DNA of 39,791 nt, from the NCBI GenBank assembly GCA_019454985.1, contig JACFNF010000019.1, positions 7,576-47,366 of the forward strand. The letters are read 5' to 3'. Below are positions 16,127 through 24,425 of the stretch, piece after piece (within the stretch, counting starts at the first letter, position 1; the number at the start of each line of letters is the position of its first letter). A program made the translations under genes and the position numbers. The notes beneath the pieces were generated by a model that saw only the letters and a list, made by a program, of their open reading frames with translations, ran no database searches and was not told the DNA's origin. Source of the DNA: Bacteroidales bacterium. GTDB taxonomy: Bacteria; Bacteroidota; Bacteroidia; Bacteroidales; F082.

Positions 16127-17751
16127 CCCTTGCTTTTTTTTCGAAAATCGGGTTTGATGGCCATGCGTACAAAAGTCATCAGGGCAAACAGGCCACTGAT
16201 CAGTGCAGCAATGCGCGAGAGATAATCGCCGGTTTTAACGTAAAAAGTGATGTTGTCGTTCAGTGTTAGATTCTGTTTAATCACTGCTTGTTGGGCATAT
16301 GCTGTTGCCTGAAAAAGATCTCCGCGTTGATCAAAAAAGCCCGAAATTCCCGTGTTGGCCGAACGGGCGATGCTTCGTCGGGTTTCGATGGCGCGCAGGC
16401 GGGCAAAACTCAGATGCTGACGGTGGCCGGGTGTGTTGCCCCACCAGCCGTCGTTGGTGATGATGAAAAGCAGATTTGCGCCGTTTAAAACAAACTTGGC
16501 GACAAATTCGCCATAGATGGATTCATAACAAATGATGGTACCCACTTTCGACTTGCCATCGCGATGGGTAAAAACAGTTCGGGTGTCGGAGGTTTTCAGT
16601 GTGCCGACAGTTCCGCCAAGGTCAATGGCAAAATTTTTCAAGGGTCGCAGCAGCCGCCACGATGGCATCATTTCGACACCGGGCGTCAGTTTCGACTTAT
16701 AGTAAAACGGGAAGTTTCCAGCCGAGTCAACAAAAAAAGCAGTGTTATGGGCAAAATAATAGCCATCGCCCCTGCGAAATTTACGCGCGGCAGGATCATC
16801 TTCGTGGTTGGCCGGTACGTGGCTGAAGGTACTGGCCCCAATTACGACAGCAAGTTGAGGGTGAGCCTCAGCGAAAGATTTCACGATCTGAAGGCCTGTC
16901 GAACTGTCGGTGAGCTCCATCCAAATTTCTTCCTGTATGGCCGACTCGGGCGAGACTACAAATTTAGTTTCGTGGCTAATCTCAGCAGATGCCAGATTCA
17001 GGTTGCGTTCAATCACTTGTTCTGGCGGCACCTCGTATTGTTCTGTATAGGGGTCGAAATTAGGCTGAACCACCACCACTTCCACCTTTTCACCGGTTTC
17101 CTGATAATTACGATAAATCATTTTAGAGATGAGAATTGGTGCAAGCAGGATGATTGAAAGGGATGCAACCTGAAGCTTGAAAGTGATCTGGGATGTTTTC
17201 TTTTCAAGAATCAGTTTTAATATTTTGAAGACCAAAATATTCACAATCAATACCCAAAGCGTTCCGCCGGCAGTTCCGGTGTATTCATACCATTGAATCC
17301 AGGTGTGTTGCGAGGCAAAAGCATTGCCCAAATTGAGCCAGGGCCAGCTTAGATCCCAGTCGAGATGAAACCATTCCCAGGTCATCCAGTAAATAATCAA
17401 GATAAAATGACCTTTACCGTTTTGGAAAAGCTTGCGTTTGGTGTAGTGAAACAACCAAAATACAGTTGTCATAAAAAGGCTGTTTAAGCCGATAGCCATG
17501 ATGGCCCCAAAACCGGTGGAGTTCCATATCCACCAGGTAGTCAGTGCGTTCCAAACAACAAAGGTGAGATATGCGTAAGCAAAAAGCCCTTTTTGGGCTG
17601 CTTTTCCGGCATTGCTGCTGAACTTGTCTTCCACCATGAGCAGTGGTACCCATGCAATGAAAAGAAGCGGCACAAAACCATTGGCCGGCCATGCCAAACT
17701 CAAGAGAAAGGCCGAAAGAAGTGAAAGGCCAATAAAATATTTTCTTTTCAT
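16123..17751 (-). CDS. lnt: Apolipoprotein N-acyltransferase
   Basis: A 542-residue inner-membrane enzyme that adds the third acyl chain to the N-terminal Cys of lipoproteins. The N-terminal part has about six transmembrane helices; the periplasmic nitrilase-type domain starts near residue 225. The catalytic triad is visible: Glu in VVSPESAIQEEIW, Lys in FYYKSKLTPGVE and Cys in GTIICYESIYGEF, followed by the conserved NDGWWGNTPGHRQH and RSANTGISGF blocks. The ATG at 17751 is preferred over an upstream one at 17793, because the -7 element at 17771-17778 places transcription start downstream of 17793. It overlaps dus by 4 bases. It fits the many lipoproteins in the window. Confidence 0.94.
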   Translation of the reverse strand: MKRKYFIGLSLLSAFLLSLAWPANGFVPLLFIAWVPLLMVEDKFSSNAGKAAQKGLFAYAYLTFVVWNALTTWWIWNSTGFGAIMAIGLNSLFMTTVFWLFHYTKRKLFQNGKGHFILIIYWMTWEWFHLDWDLSWPWLNLGNAFASQHTWIQWYEYTGTAGGTLWVLIVNILVFKILKLILEKKTSQITFKLQVASLSIILLAPILISKMIYRNYQETGEKVEVVVVQPNFDPYTEQYEVPPEQVIERNLNLASAEISHETKFVVSPESAIQEEIWMELTDSSTGLQIVKSFAEAHPQLAVVIGASTFSHVPANHEDDPAARKFRRGDGYYFAHNTAFFVDSAGNFPFYYKSKLTPGVEMMPSWRLLRPLKNFAIDLGGTVGTLKTSDTRTVFTHRDGKSKVGTIICYESIYGEFVAKFVLNGANLLFIITNDGWWGNTPGHRQHLSFARLRAIETRRSIARSANTGISGFFDQRGDLFQATAYAQQAVIKQNLTLNDNITFYVKTGDYLSRIAALISGLFALMTFVRMAIKPDFRKKSKG

Positions 17752-17770
17752 TGCAGGTTTAGATTTCGGA

Positions 17771-17778
17771 CAAAAATA
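17771..17778 (-). promoter_or_regulatory. Likely -7 element of lnt
   Basis: TATTTTTG on the minus strand fits TAnnTTTG and lies 19 bases before the ATG at 17751. It decides the start choice for lnt. No TTG at -33 is clear. Confidence 0.5.
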
Positions 17779-17834
17779 GGAAACTCCTTTCAAAACGATG
17801 CTTTGTGCTATGGCCGGTTTGATGACCGACAGGC

Positions 17835-19028
17835 TTAGTAAAGGAAATTGTCGTAAGGATAGCGAATGGCATGCATATCTTTGATTTCCTGATACAAAAG
17901 ACTACGTAACTGGTGATAGTTTTCTTTGTGAAGGGCGCTGATAAAAATGCTGGTTTGACCATGCTTTGCCATCCAGCTGTTTTTTAATTCGTCAAGACTG
18001 AGGCGTCGTTGAGCAAAGAGATCAGTTTCGTCAAAGGGTTCTGTATCAGTATTGTAAGCGTCTATCTTATTAAAGACCATGATGGTTTTTTTGTCGGAAG
18101 CGCCAATTTCCTGAAGCGTCTGGTTCACTGTTTCAATTTGCGATTCAAATTCGGGATGCGAGATGTCCACCACGTGCAGCAGGATGTCGGATTCGCGCAG
18201 CTCATCGAGGGTTGATTTAAACGATTCGATCAGACCGTGAGGCAGCTTTCGGATGAAACCAACCGTGTCGGAAAGTAAAAACGGAAGGTTGTCAACAACC
18301 ACTTTCCTGACGGTAGTGTCGAGTGTGGCAAACAACTTGTTTTCGGCAAAGACATCCGACTTGCTCAACAGATTCATCAGGGTTGATTTGCCAACGTTTG
18401 TGTATCCAACCAAAGCAACACGGATCAGTTTCCCCCGGTTTTTGCGCTGTACGGCCAATTGTGTGTCAATTTCTTTGAGTCTTTCTTTGAGCAGGCTGAT
18501 TTTATCACGAATTACGCGACGGTCGGTTTCAATTTCGGTTTCGCCCGGCCCGCGAAGGCCAATGCCGCCTCTTTGTCTCTCAAGGTGAGTCCACATGCGT
18601 GTCAATCTTGGCAGAAGATATTGGTATTGTGCAAGTTCAACCTGTGTACGAGCGTGCGAGGTGCGGGCGCGTTTGGCAAAAATATCGAGGATGAGATTGG
18701 TACGGTCGAGCACTTTGCAGTTGAGCTCACGTTCGATATTGCGTAATTGCGAGGGGCCAAGATCGTCGTCGAACACCACCAACCGAATTTCTTCGGCTAA
18801 AATATATTGTTTGATTTCTTCCAATTTCCCTGAACCCACATAAGTCTGAGGGTTGGGTTGGTCTAAAACCTGAACAAAACGCTTCTCGGGAAGTCCGCCG
18901 GCCGTTTCGAGTAAAAATTCCAGTTCCGACAAGTATTCTTCCACTTTTTCTTTTGGCTGCTGACGAGTGATCAGGCCGACAACAACGGCTCTTTCGGGTG
19001 GGGGTGGAGTAGTGGGAAGTCGTGACAT
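17835..19028 (-). CDS. hflX: GTPase HflX
   Basis: A 397-residue ribosome-associated GTPase that splits stalled or stressed ribosomes. The N-terminal HflX domain contains the LVVFDDDLGPSQLRN and DRTNLILDIFAKRARTSHARTQVELAQ blocks, then a helical stretch and the GGIGLRGPGETEIETDRR motif specific to HflX. The G domain follows with G1 GYTNVGKST, G3 DTVGF and G4 NKID. Length and domain order are normal. It starts 4 bases after the stop of a small membrane protein gene and is probably in a trpS-membrane protein-hflX operon. Confidence 0.95.
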   Translation of the reverse strand: MSRLPTTPPPPERAVVVGLITRQQPKEKVEEYLSELEFLLETAGGLPEKRFVQVLDQPNPQTYVGSGKLEEIKQYILAEEIRLVVFDDDLGPSQLRNIERELNCKVLDRTNLILDIFAKRARTSHARTQVELAQYQYLLPRLTRMWTHLERQRGGIGLRGPGETEIETDRRVIRDKISLLKERLKEIDTQLAVQRKNRGKLIRVALVGYTNVGKSTLMNLLSKSDVFAENKLFATLDTTVRKVVVDNLPFLLSDTVGFIRKLPHGLIESFKSTLDELRESDILLHVVDISHPEFESQIETVNQTLQEIGASDKKTIMVFNKIDAYNTDTEPFDETDLFAQRRLSLDELKNSWMAKHGQTSIFISALHKENYHQLRSLLYQEIKDMHAIRYPYDNFLY

Positions 19029-19032
19029 ATTT

Positions 19033-19446
19033 TTACTCTTGGGAACTGCTTTTTCTCCTCTTCCCTGAATGATGGTGTGTGTTTTGGGTACGCCTCAAGT
19101 CTTTAGTGACAAAATAAATAGATGTGATGCCCACATAAACATGAATCAATGCGTCGGGCATCGGGTTTTTGCCAATGATTGTCACAAAAAACTGAAAAAC
19201 GGACGCAAAAAACACAATGAAAAAGCCATAAAGGAGAAAATCCTCTCTTTTCAGCACAAAAAACAACAATGTCAATGCGCTTAACCCGGCAATCAATCCC
19301 CAGCGAAGCATCCAATTACCCACATTACTCTGGAAGCCGGGATCTGATAGATAGGGAAACACAACGGCCAATAAATAAGTTGCAGCTGCTGTTTTGAGGA
19401 GCAGAGTGACAATTTTATTCAGATTATGCCGATACAGTTTGCTCAT
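19033..19446 (-). CDS. Small four-helix membrane protein
   Basis: A 137-residue protein I do not assign to a function. It has about four hydrophobic helices (near 12-33, 44-64, 70-92 and 100-113) and a polar, basic C-terminal tail rich in His, Lys and Ser. It sits 10 bases after trpS and 4 bases before hflX on the same strand, so it is almost certainly cotranscribed with them. It looks like a housekeeping inner-membrane protein. No motif was recognised. Confidence 0.7.
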   Translation of the reverse strand: MSKLYRHNLNKIVTLLLKTAAATYLLAVVFPYLSDPGFQSNVGNWMLRWGLIAGLSALTLLFFVLKREDFLLYGFFIVFFASVFQFFVTIIGKNPMPDALIHVYVGITSIYFVTKDLRRTQNTHHHSGKRRKSSSQE

Positions 19447-19456
19447 AATGAACGTG

Positions 19457-20452
19457 TTAAAAATGACGGAAACCGATAATTTCTCTTACTTCCCTGATGG
19501 TTTTCGAAGCGCTTTCGCGTGCTTTTTCGGCTCCCTGACGCGCCACCTTGCTGATATAGGCTTCGTTGGCAGCCAAATCCAGGATTTTTTGGCGGATTGG
19601 AGCAGTGAAAGCAACCATGTCTTCGGCGAGTTGTTTTTTTAGGTCGCCATATCGGATGCTGCAATTGTTATATTGCTCGTCAAAATGATTCACCACTTCG
19701 GGGGTTGAAACCACTTTCAGCAGACTAAAAAGATTTTCGATCACTTCGGGTTTGGTTTGGTTTGGTTGTGTGGGACCCGTGTCGGTTACGGCTTTCATCA
19801 CCTTTTTGCGAATGGTTTTTTCATCGTCAATCAAAAAGATGGCGTTGCCTTCGCCTTCCGACTTGCCCATTTTGCCACTTCCGTCCAATCCCGGAATTTT
19901 AACCAACTCAGCGCCAAAATTATAGGCTTGCGGAATGTTAAAATATTCTTGTTTATACATTCGGTTGAAACGGCGAGCAAATGTACGGGCCATTTCAAGG
20001 TGTTGCTCCTGATCTTTTCCAACGGGCACCTTGTGTGCGTTGTGAATGAGGATGTCGGCTGCCATTAGGCTGGGGTAGGTGAGCAACCCGGCGTTGATAT
20101 TGTCGGGCTGTTTGCGCGCTTTTTCCTTGAATGTGGTTACTCTCTCTAATTCACCCAGATAAGCATTCATATTCAGAAAAAGATAAAGCTCAACAATCTC
20201 AGGGACATCGCTTTGTACGTATAAAGTTGACTTATCGGGGTCGAGGCCGGCAGCAAGGTATTCAACAAGTACCTGTTTTACATTGCCATGCAGATCGGCA
20301 GGAGTAGGGTGTGTTGTAAGCGAATGATAATCAGCAATAAAAAAGAAACATTTGTTTTCTTCCTGCATCCTGACGAAGTTTTTTACCGCGCCAAAATAGT
20401 TGCCTAAATGAAGATTTCCTGTGGGCCTGATGCCGCTCAACACTATATCCAT
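19457..20452 (-). CDS. trpS: Tryptophan--tRNA ligase
   Basis: A 331-residue class I aminoacyl-tRNA synthetase charging tRNA-Trp. The HIGH-type motif reads GNLHLGNYFGAV and the KMSKS-type motif reads GKMGKSEGEGN; the Trp-pocket and dimer regions (ADYHSLTTHP, PVGKDQEQHLEMAR) are as expected. Length is normal for the bacterial enzyme. ATG start. A strong hairpin (20478-20508) ends only 25 bases upstream of the start codon; I could not find a TAnnTTTG promoter after it, so how trpS is transcribed is unclear. It is followed closely by the small membrane protein and hflX. Confidence 0.95.
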   Translation of the reverse strand: MDIVLSGIRPTGNLHLGNYFGAVKNFVRMQEENKCFFFIADYHSLTTHPTPADLHGNVKQVLVEYLAAGLDPDKSTLYVQSDVPEIVELYLFLNMNAYLGELERVTTFKEKARKQPDNINAGLLTYPSLMAADILIHNAHKVPVGKDQEQHLEMARTFARRFNRMYKQEYFNIPQAYNFGAELVKIPGLDGSGKMGKSEGEGNAIFLIDDEKTIRKKVMKAVTDTGPTQPNQTKPEVIENLFSLLKVVSTPEVVNHFDEQYNNCSIRYGDLKKQLAEDMVAFTAPIRQKILDLAANEAYISKVARQGAEKARESASKTIREVREIIGFRHF

Positions 20453-20477
20453 GGGTGAATTTTTTTATTGTTTAAAA

Positions 20478-20508
20478 AATTCCCGTTTTTCGATGTTAAA
20501 CGGGAATT
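20478..20508 (-). terminator. Hairpin terminator between RNase G gene and trpS
   Basis: AATTCCCGTTT (20478-20488) pairs with AAACGGGAATT (20498-20508), 11 perfect pairs and a 9-base loop. On the minus strand the stem runs into a T-rich stretch, and a T-run follows on the plus strand too. It lies 34 bases past the rng stop and 25 bases before trpS. Confidence 0.8.
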
Positions 20509-20542
20509 ATATTTTTTTGAAAGTAATGCAGGGTTATTTGTC

Positions 20543-22093
20543 TCAGATCGTAAGCAAATCGTTGTTTTGGTTAAAAAACTTATATTCCATCACATGGAAA
20601 TTTCTCATTTCCTGCACTTTGAAACGTTTTTTGTATTTCAGCATCCATCTCATTCTTATAGAAAACAGACCTTTTGTGATGAAGGCGTAAATAAACGGGT
20701 GCAGGGCGAGGGTGATATTTTTTTCGTTTTGATCCTGAAGGAGGTATTTGAGGTTGTTTTCAATTTCGTCGAGGAAAATGATCGAGGGTTTTATTTTTCC
20801 GCTTCCTTCGCAAACGGGACATTGTTCAAGGGTTTCAACGTTCATCTCGGGCCTGACGCGCTGCCGGGTTATCTGTACCAAACCGAATTTGCTGGGCGGC
20901 AGAATAGTGTGTTTGGCATGGTCGCGGGCCATTTCCTCTTTCAATTTGAGATAAAGGTCGCGGCGATTCTTGCTGTCGTGCATATCAATGAAATCCACCA
21001 CAATGATGCCGCCCATATCGCGAAGCCGGAGCTGACGTGCAATTTCGACGGCTGCTTCCAGATTGGCTTCGAGGGCATTTTCTTCCTGAGAATTTTCTTT
21101 GTTCACACGATGACCGCTGTTTACGTCAATCACGTGCATGGCTTCGGTGTGTTCGATGATCAGGTAAACTCCGCTGCGGATGGTTACTGTCTTGCCAAAA
21201 AGTCCTTTAATTTGCTTGTCAATACCGAAGAAGTCAAAAATGGGGGCTTTGCCTTTATAAAGTTTCACGATGTCCACCTTTTGAGGGGCAATGGTTTGAA
21301 TGAAACTTTTGACTTCATCGAACAAAACGGTGTCGTTTACGTGGACACTGTTGAAGGATTCATTGAGCAGGTCACGTAGGATGGTAGATGTGCGATCGAG
21401 CTCGCTCATGATTTTCACCGGAGCCTTGGCATTGAATAGCTTAGCCGATGTTTTCTCCCATTTTTCAATTAAGTTCCGCAGGTCGGCATCCAATTCGGCC
21501 ACTTTTTTGTTTTCGGCAACAGTGCGGATGATCACCCCATAATTGTTTGGCTTTATACTCTGAATCAGCCGTTTAAGTCTGTTTCGTTCTTCGCTGCTTC
21601 TGATTTTTTGCGATACGGAGATGCGTGATGAAAATGGCACTAAAACTAAATAACGCCCGGCAAAAGAAATTTCCGACGAGATTCGGGGGCCTTTTGTGGA
21701 AATGGGTTCTTTGGCAATCTGAACTAAAATCTGAGCTCCTGTGGCCAATACCTGGGTGATTTTTCCCGTTTTTTCAATATCGGGCTCTACCCTGAAATTT
21801 TCCATCGTGATGCTTTCGGGTTTACCCCCAAGCGCAAGCTTCACGTATTTGTTCAACGATTTGATTTGAGGGCCAAGGTCTAAGTAGTGCAAAAATGCGT
21901 CTTTCTCATAGCCCACATCCACAAAAGCGGCATTCAGTCCCGGCATGATTTTTTTTACCTTGCCTAGATAAATATCGCCAACGGCATAGTTGTTATTTGT
22001 CTTTTCCTTATGTAACTCTACTAAAAGTTTGTCTTCCAGCAGCGCAATGTCAACCTCCGAAGCCCGAGAATCTATGATAAGTTCTCTGTTCAC
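20543..22093 (-). CDS. rng: Ribonuclease G/E family endoribonuclease
   Basis: A 516-residue RNase G/E-family protein involved in rRNA maturation and mRNA decay. N-terminal S1 domain at about 38-125 (GDIYLGKVKKIMPGLNAAFVDVG); catalytic DNase I-like region with the metal-binding Asp residues in HVIDVNSG and VVDFIDMHDSKNR; and the zinc-link CPVCEGSGKI. It has the short RNase G length without the long RNase E scaffold tail. The start is GTG at 22093, and the product begins MNRELIIDSRASEVDIALLE, matching the usual start of the family in this phylum; no ATG precedes it in frame. It is flanked by hairpin terminators on both sides, so it is probably transcribed alone. Confidence 0.93.
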   Translation of the reverse strand: MNRELIIDSRASEVDIALLEDKLLVELHKEKTNNNYAVGDIYLGKVKKIMPGLNAAFVDVGYEKDAFLHYLDLGPQIKSLNKYVKLALGGKPESITMENFRVEPDIEKTGKITQVLATGAQILVQIAKEPISTKGPRISSEISFAGRYLVLVPFSSRISVSQKIRSSEERNRLKRLIQSIKPNNYGVIIRTVAENKKVAELDADLRNLIEKWEKTSAKLFNAKAPVKIMSELDRTSTILRDLLNESFNSVHVNDTVLFDEVKSFIQTIAPQKVDIVKLYKGKAPIFDFFGIDKQIKGLFGKTVTIRSGVYLIIEHTEAMHVIDVNSGHRVNKENSQEENALEANLEAAVEIARQLRLRDMGGIIVVDFIDMHDSKNRRDLYLKLKEEMARDHAKHTILPPSKFGLVQITRQRVRPEMNVETLEQCPVCEGSGKIKPSIIFLDEIENNLKYLLQDQNEKNITLALHPFIYAFITKGLFSIRMRWMLKYKKRFKVQEMRNFHVMEYKFFNQNNDLLTI

Positions 22094-22193
22094 TTGTATG
22101 TCGGGTATTAATTCAACAATCTGATTATCTTCAAGTAAGGCTTGATTTTGAAGGGTGTTTCAAAAGAGGTTTTACTTTTTTGTTTCAAAATGC

Positions 22194-22237
22194 AATAACA
22201 CAACGCCGCATCTTCAAAAGAGCAGCGTTGTGTTATT
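22194..22237 (-). terminator. Strong terminator after the mS38-like gene
   Basis: AATAACACAACGC (22194-22206) pairs perfectly with GCGTTGTGTTATT (22225-22237), 13 base pairs with an 18-base loop. It lies 23 bases past the small gene's stop and precedes rng. Confidence 0.8.
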
Positions 22238-22259
22238 CCTGCGTCATAAGCCATAGAAG

Positions 22260-22349
22260 CTATTTCTTCTTATGACGATTCTTTCTCAAGCGTTTTTTGC
22301 GCTTGTGTGTCGCCATTTTATGTCTCTTTCTTTTCTTCCCGCTTGGCAT
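22260..22349 (-). CDS. 29-residue basic protein, AURKAIP1/COX24 (mS38-like) type
   Basis: A very short gene from ATG 22347-22349 to TAG. The product starts MPSGKKRKRHKMATHKRKKR and ends NRHKKK; 19 of 29 residues are Lys, Arg or His. This is the signature of the AURKAIP1/COX24 domain proteins of Bacteroidota, which resemble the C-terminus of mitochondrial small-subunit protein mS38 and are taken to be extra ribosomal proteins. It follows HU by 32 bases on the same strand and is closed by a 13-bp hairpin. Short genes like this are easily left out of annotation. Identification is from memory of the family's sequence. Confidence 0.85.
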   Translation of the reverse strand: MPSGKKRKRHKMATHKRKKRLRKNRHKKK

Positions 22350-22381
22350 AATGTTAAAAATTAAATAAACGTAAACTGATA

Positions 22382-22666
22382 TTATTTTCCACTGTTCTTA
22401 ACCTGGGCAACAAATGATTTGGCCGGTTTAAACGAAGGGATGTTGTGGGCAGGAATGATAATGGTCGTATTTTTGGAAATGTTACGTCCGGTTTTTTCAG
22501 CCCTCCTTTTGATGGTAAAACTGCCAAAGCCCCTGAGGTACACGTTTTCACCATTCATCATGGAATCTTTTACGGCTTCCATAAACGATTCAACAACTGC
22601 CTGAACAGCCGCCTTTTCTACTCCGGTTTTTGCAGCGATATCAGCTACGATTTCTGCTTTTGTCAT
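22382..22666 (-). CDS. HU family DNA-binding protein
   Basis: A 94-residue nucleoid protein. It begins MTKAEIVADIAAKTGVEKAA and has the dimer helices, the LRGFGSFTIKRRAEKTGRN beta segment and the DNA-binding arm region ending IPAHNIPSFKPAKSF. HU dimers bend and compact DNA. Length is slightly above the usual 90. It is transcribed away from mutY; the two -7 elements of the divergent pair are only 10 bases apart. The small mS38-like gene follows, probably on the same transcript. Confidence 0.93.
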   Translation of the reverse strand: MTKAEIVADIAAKTGVEKAAVQAVVESFMEAVKDSMMNGENVYLRGFGSFTIKRRAEKTGRNISKNTTIIIPAHNIPSFKPAKSFVAQVKNSGK

Positions 22667-22712
22667 TTCTTATAAATTTAAAAGATTAATACTGTGGTCT
22701 TTTTTTGGCTGA

Positions 22713-22720
22713 CAAAGGTA
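22713..22720 (-). promoter_or_regulatory. Likely -7 element of the HU gene
   Basis: TACCTTTG on the minus strand fits TAnnTTTG, giving a leader of about 40 bases. It lies back to back with the mutY element at 22731-22738, so RNA polymerases on the two promoters would overlap. Confidence 0.55.
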
Positions 22721-22730
22721 AGAACTATTT

Positions 22731-22738
22731 TAATTTTG
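22731..22738 (+). promoter_or_regulatory. Likely -7 element of mutY
   Basis: TAATTTTG fits TAnnTTTG, with TTTG at 22704-22707 (23-base spacing) as the -33 element. The leader is about 50 bases. Confidence 0.6.
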
Positions 22739-22795
22739 AAAGCTTTTTTGTGATTTTTTTTTCTACTAACACTCTCTATATAAATATTTTCCCAA

Positions 22796-23875
22796 ATGAA
22801 CGACGAGCTCATCGCTATACTGAACAGCTGGTTTGTCCTGAATCAACGCGATTTGCCCTGGCGAAAAACGACCGACCCGTATGCCATCTGGATTTCAGAA
22901 GTGATCTTGCAGCAAACACGTGTTGATCAAGGAATTGCTTATTATCAGCGCTTCCTCGAACAATGGCCCGACATTGCCTCACTGGCGGCTGCTCGGGAAC
23001 AGGAAGTACTAAAAATGTGGCAGGGCCTGGGCTATTATAGCCGTGCAAGAAATCTTTTGACTGCCGCAAAACAGATCATGAGCTTGCACAAAGGTGTTTT
23101 TCCTGAGGATCCGGGAAAGTTGCGACAACTCAAAGGGATTGGCCCTTATACCGCTGCCGCCATTGCCAGTATTGCTTTTGGTCATCACGTTGCGGTGGTT
23201 GATGGCAATGTGAAGCGTTTCCTAAGCCGTTTTTATGGATTGGATTTGGCGCTTGATCGCGGCGAAGGAAAACGTCAGTTGGAGAAGTATGCCCAATCTA
23301 TCGTTGAAAACGGACATCCCGGGCTTTTAAATCAGGTAATGATGGAGTTTGGAGCGCTGCAATGTGTGCCACGAAATCCACTTTGCAACAAATGCCCGCT
23401 GGCAGAACAATGCGTGGCTTTACGGCAGAATCTTGTGCAGCAATTGCCGGTTTCAATCAGGAAAAAGGCTTCCAGAAACCGATACTTCAACTATTTAGTC
23501 ATGGCTCAACCACACGATGACGGGTTGGTTTTTGTTGTCAGGAAACGTATTGGCAACGATATCTGGAAAGGGATGTTTGAGTTTCCGCTCATCGAAACTG
23601 CCAACGAAACCGATTTTGGTCAGTTGTCGCAAACCGTAGAATTTGACAAGATCACGGCAGGACAGCATTTTTTGCTTTCGGGTCAGCCTTTCAGAATCCG
23701 CCATATTTTGACGCATCAAAATATTTTTGCTTGTTTTTATCTGCTCATTTTTGACCATCTCGGTTTTGTTGAAGAAAAAAATAACGTATTTTTGATGAAC
23801 CAAAACAGGCCGGACGATTATCCGTTGCCGCGACTCATAATGAAATACTTACTATCTTTGGAAAACCAAAACTGA
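22796..23875 (+). CDS. mutY: A/G-specific adenine glycosylase
   Basis: A 359-residue DNA repair glycosylase that removes adenine paired with 8-oxoguanine. Catalytic Glu35 in SEVILQQTRV; helix-hairpin-helix LKGIGPYTAAAIASIAFG (112-129); catalytic Asp136 in AVVDGNVKR; [4Fe-4S] ligands Cys190, Cys197, Cys200 and Cys206 with C-X6-C-X2-C-X5-C spacing; and a C-terminal Nudix-like 8-oxoG recognition domain from about 225. All catalytic residues are intact. It leads the plus-strand series mutY-ssb-gldE-gldD, a gene order I recall from gliding Flavobacterium. Confidence 0.95.
   Translation: MNDELIAILNSWFVLNQRDLPWRKTTDPYAIWISEVILQQTRVDQGIAYYQRFLEQWPDIASLAAAREQEVLKMWQGLGYYSRARNLLTAAKQIMSLHKGVFPEDPGKLRQLKGIGPYTAAAIASIAFGHHVAVVDGNVKRFLSRFYGLDLALDRGEGKRQLEKYAQSIVENGHPGLLNQVMMEFGALQCVPRNPLCNKCPLAEQCVALRQNLVQQLPVSIRKKASRNRYFNYLVMAQPHDDGLVFVVRKRIGNDIWKGMFEFPLIETANETDFGQLSQTVEFDKITAGQHFLLSGQPFRIRHILTHQNIFACFYLLIFDHLGFVEEKNNVFLMNQNRPDDYPLPRLIMKYLLSLENQN
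23853..23860 (+). promoter_or_regulatory. Likely -7 element of ssb inside the end of mutY
   Basis: TATCTTTG fits TAnnTTTG within the last codons of mutY, about 42 bases before the ssb start codon. It suggests ssb can be expressed apart from mutY. Confidence 0.45.
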
Positions 23876-23901
23876 GCTTAAACACATCAAAACTTTCTGA
23901 A

Positions 23902-24363
23902 ATGGCCGGATTGAACAAAGTAATTCTCATCGGGCGACTTGGCAAAGACCCTGAAGTGATTTCCTTCGATAACGGAGGGAAGAAGATGACCGTAACCTTA
24001 GCAACCAGTGAGCGTTATCGCGACCGCGACGGCAACTGGCAAGACCAAACAGAATGGCACAACATTGTTGCCTGGGGAAACCTGGCAGCCGATATTGCCG
24101 AAAAAAGAAGATCCTATGTCAAAGGCGACTTACTTTTTATTGAAGGAAAGATTAAATCAAGACAATATACGGATAATCAGGGTATTAACAAAACAATTAC
24201 TGAGATCGTTGCGGAAAAGATGAACCTGATTTCAAAGGGTGGCGGAGGTGGTCACGGCTATAATGAAAACCGCCCTGAACGATCCTCTTCACACGAACAA
24301 TCACTGCCCCCGGAAGACCATTACGGTGCGATGACTGATACAGCTGACGATTTACCCTTTTAA
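23902..24363 (+). CDS. ssb: Single-stranded DNA-binding protein
   Basis: A 153-residue SSB. The OB fold spans about 1-110 (NKVILIGRLGKDPEV, EWHNIVAWGNLA, YVKGDLLFIEGKIKSRQY), followed by a Gly/Pro/Glu-rich flexible linker and the conserved acidic tip DDLPF that recruits repair and replication proteins. Length is typical of a main chromosomal SSB. It follows mutY by 26 bases, which fits a DNA-metabolism pairing, and precedes gldE. Confidence 0.95.
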   Translation: MAGLNKVILIGRLGKDPEVISFDNGGKKMTVTLATSERYRDRDGNWQDQTEWHNIVAWGNLAADIAEKRRSYVKGDLLFIEGKIKSRQYTDNQGINKTITEIVAEKMNLISKGGGGGHGYNENRPERSSSHEQSLPPEDHYGAMTDTADDLPF

Positions 24364-24393
24364 CCAAAATAGGATATTTCAACAGAACTTTAT

Positions 24394-24401
24394 TAATTTT
24401 G
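24394..24401 (+). promoter_or_regulatory. Likely -7 element of gldE
   Basis: TAATTTTG fits TAnnTTTG just after the ssb stop. Transcription would start near 24408, leaving an 18-base leader before the TTG start of gldE, which supports that start. Confidence 0.5.
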
Positions 24402-24425
24402 CACCGGAATTCTAAATAATATATT

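Noticed and set aside
20468..21379. A 303-codon open frame antisense to rng
   Set aside because: The minus-strand frame encodes a full RNase G with catalytic motifs. The antisense product is Phe/His-rich and looks like a codon-bias shadow.
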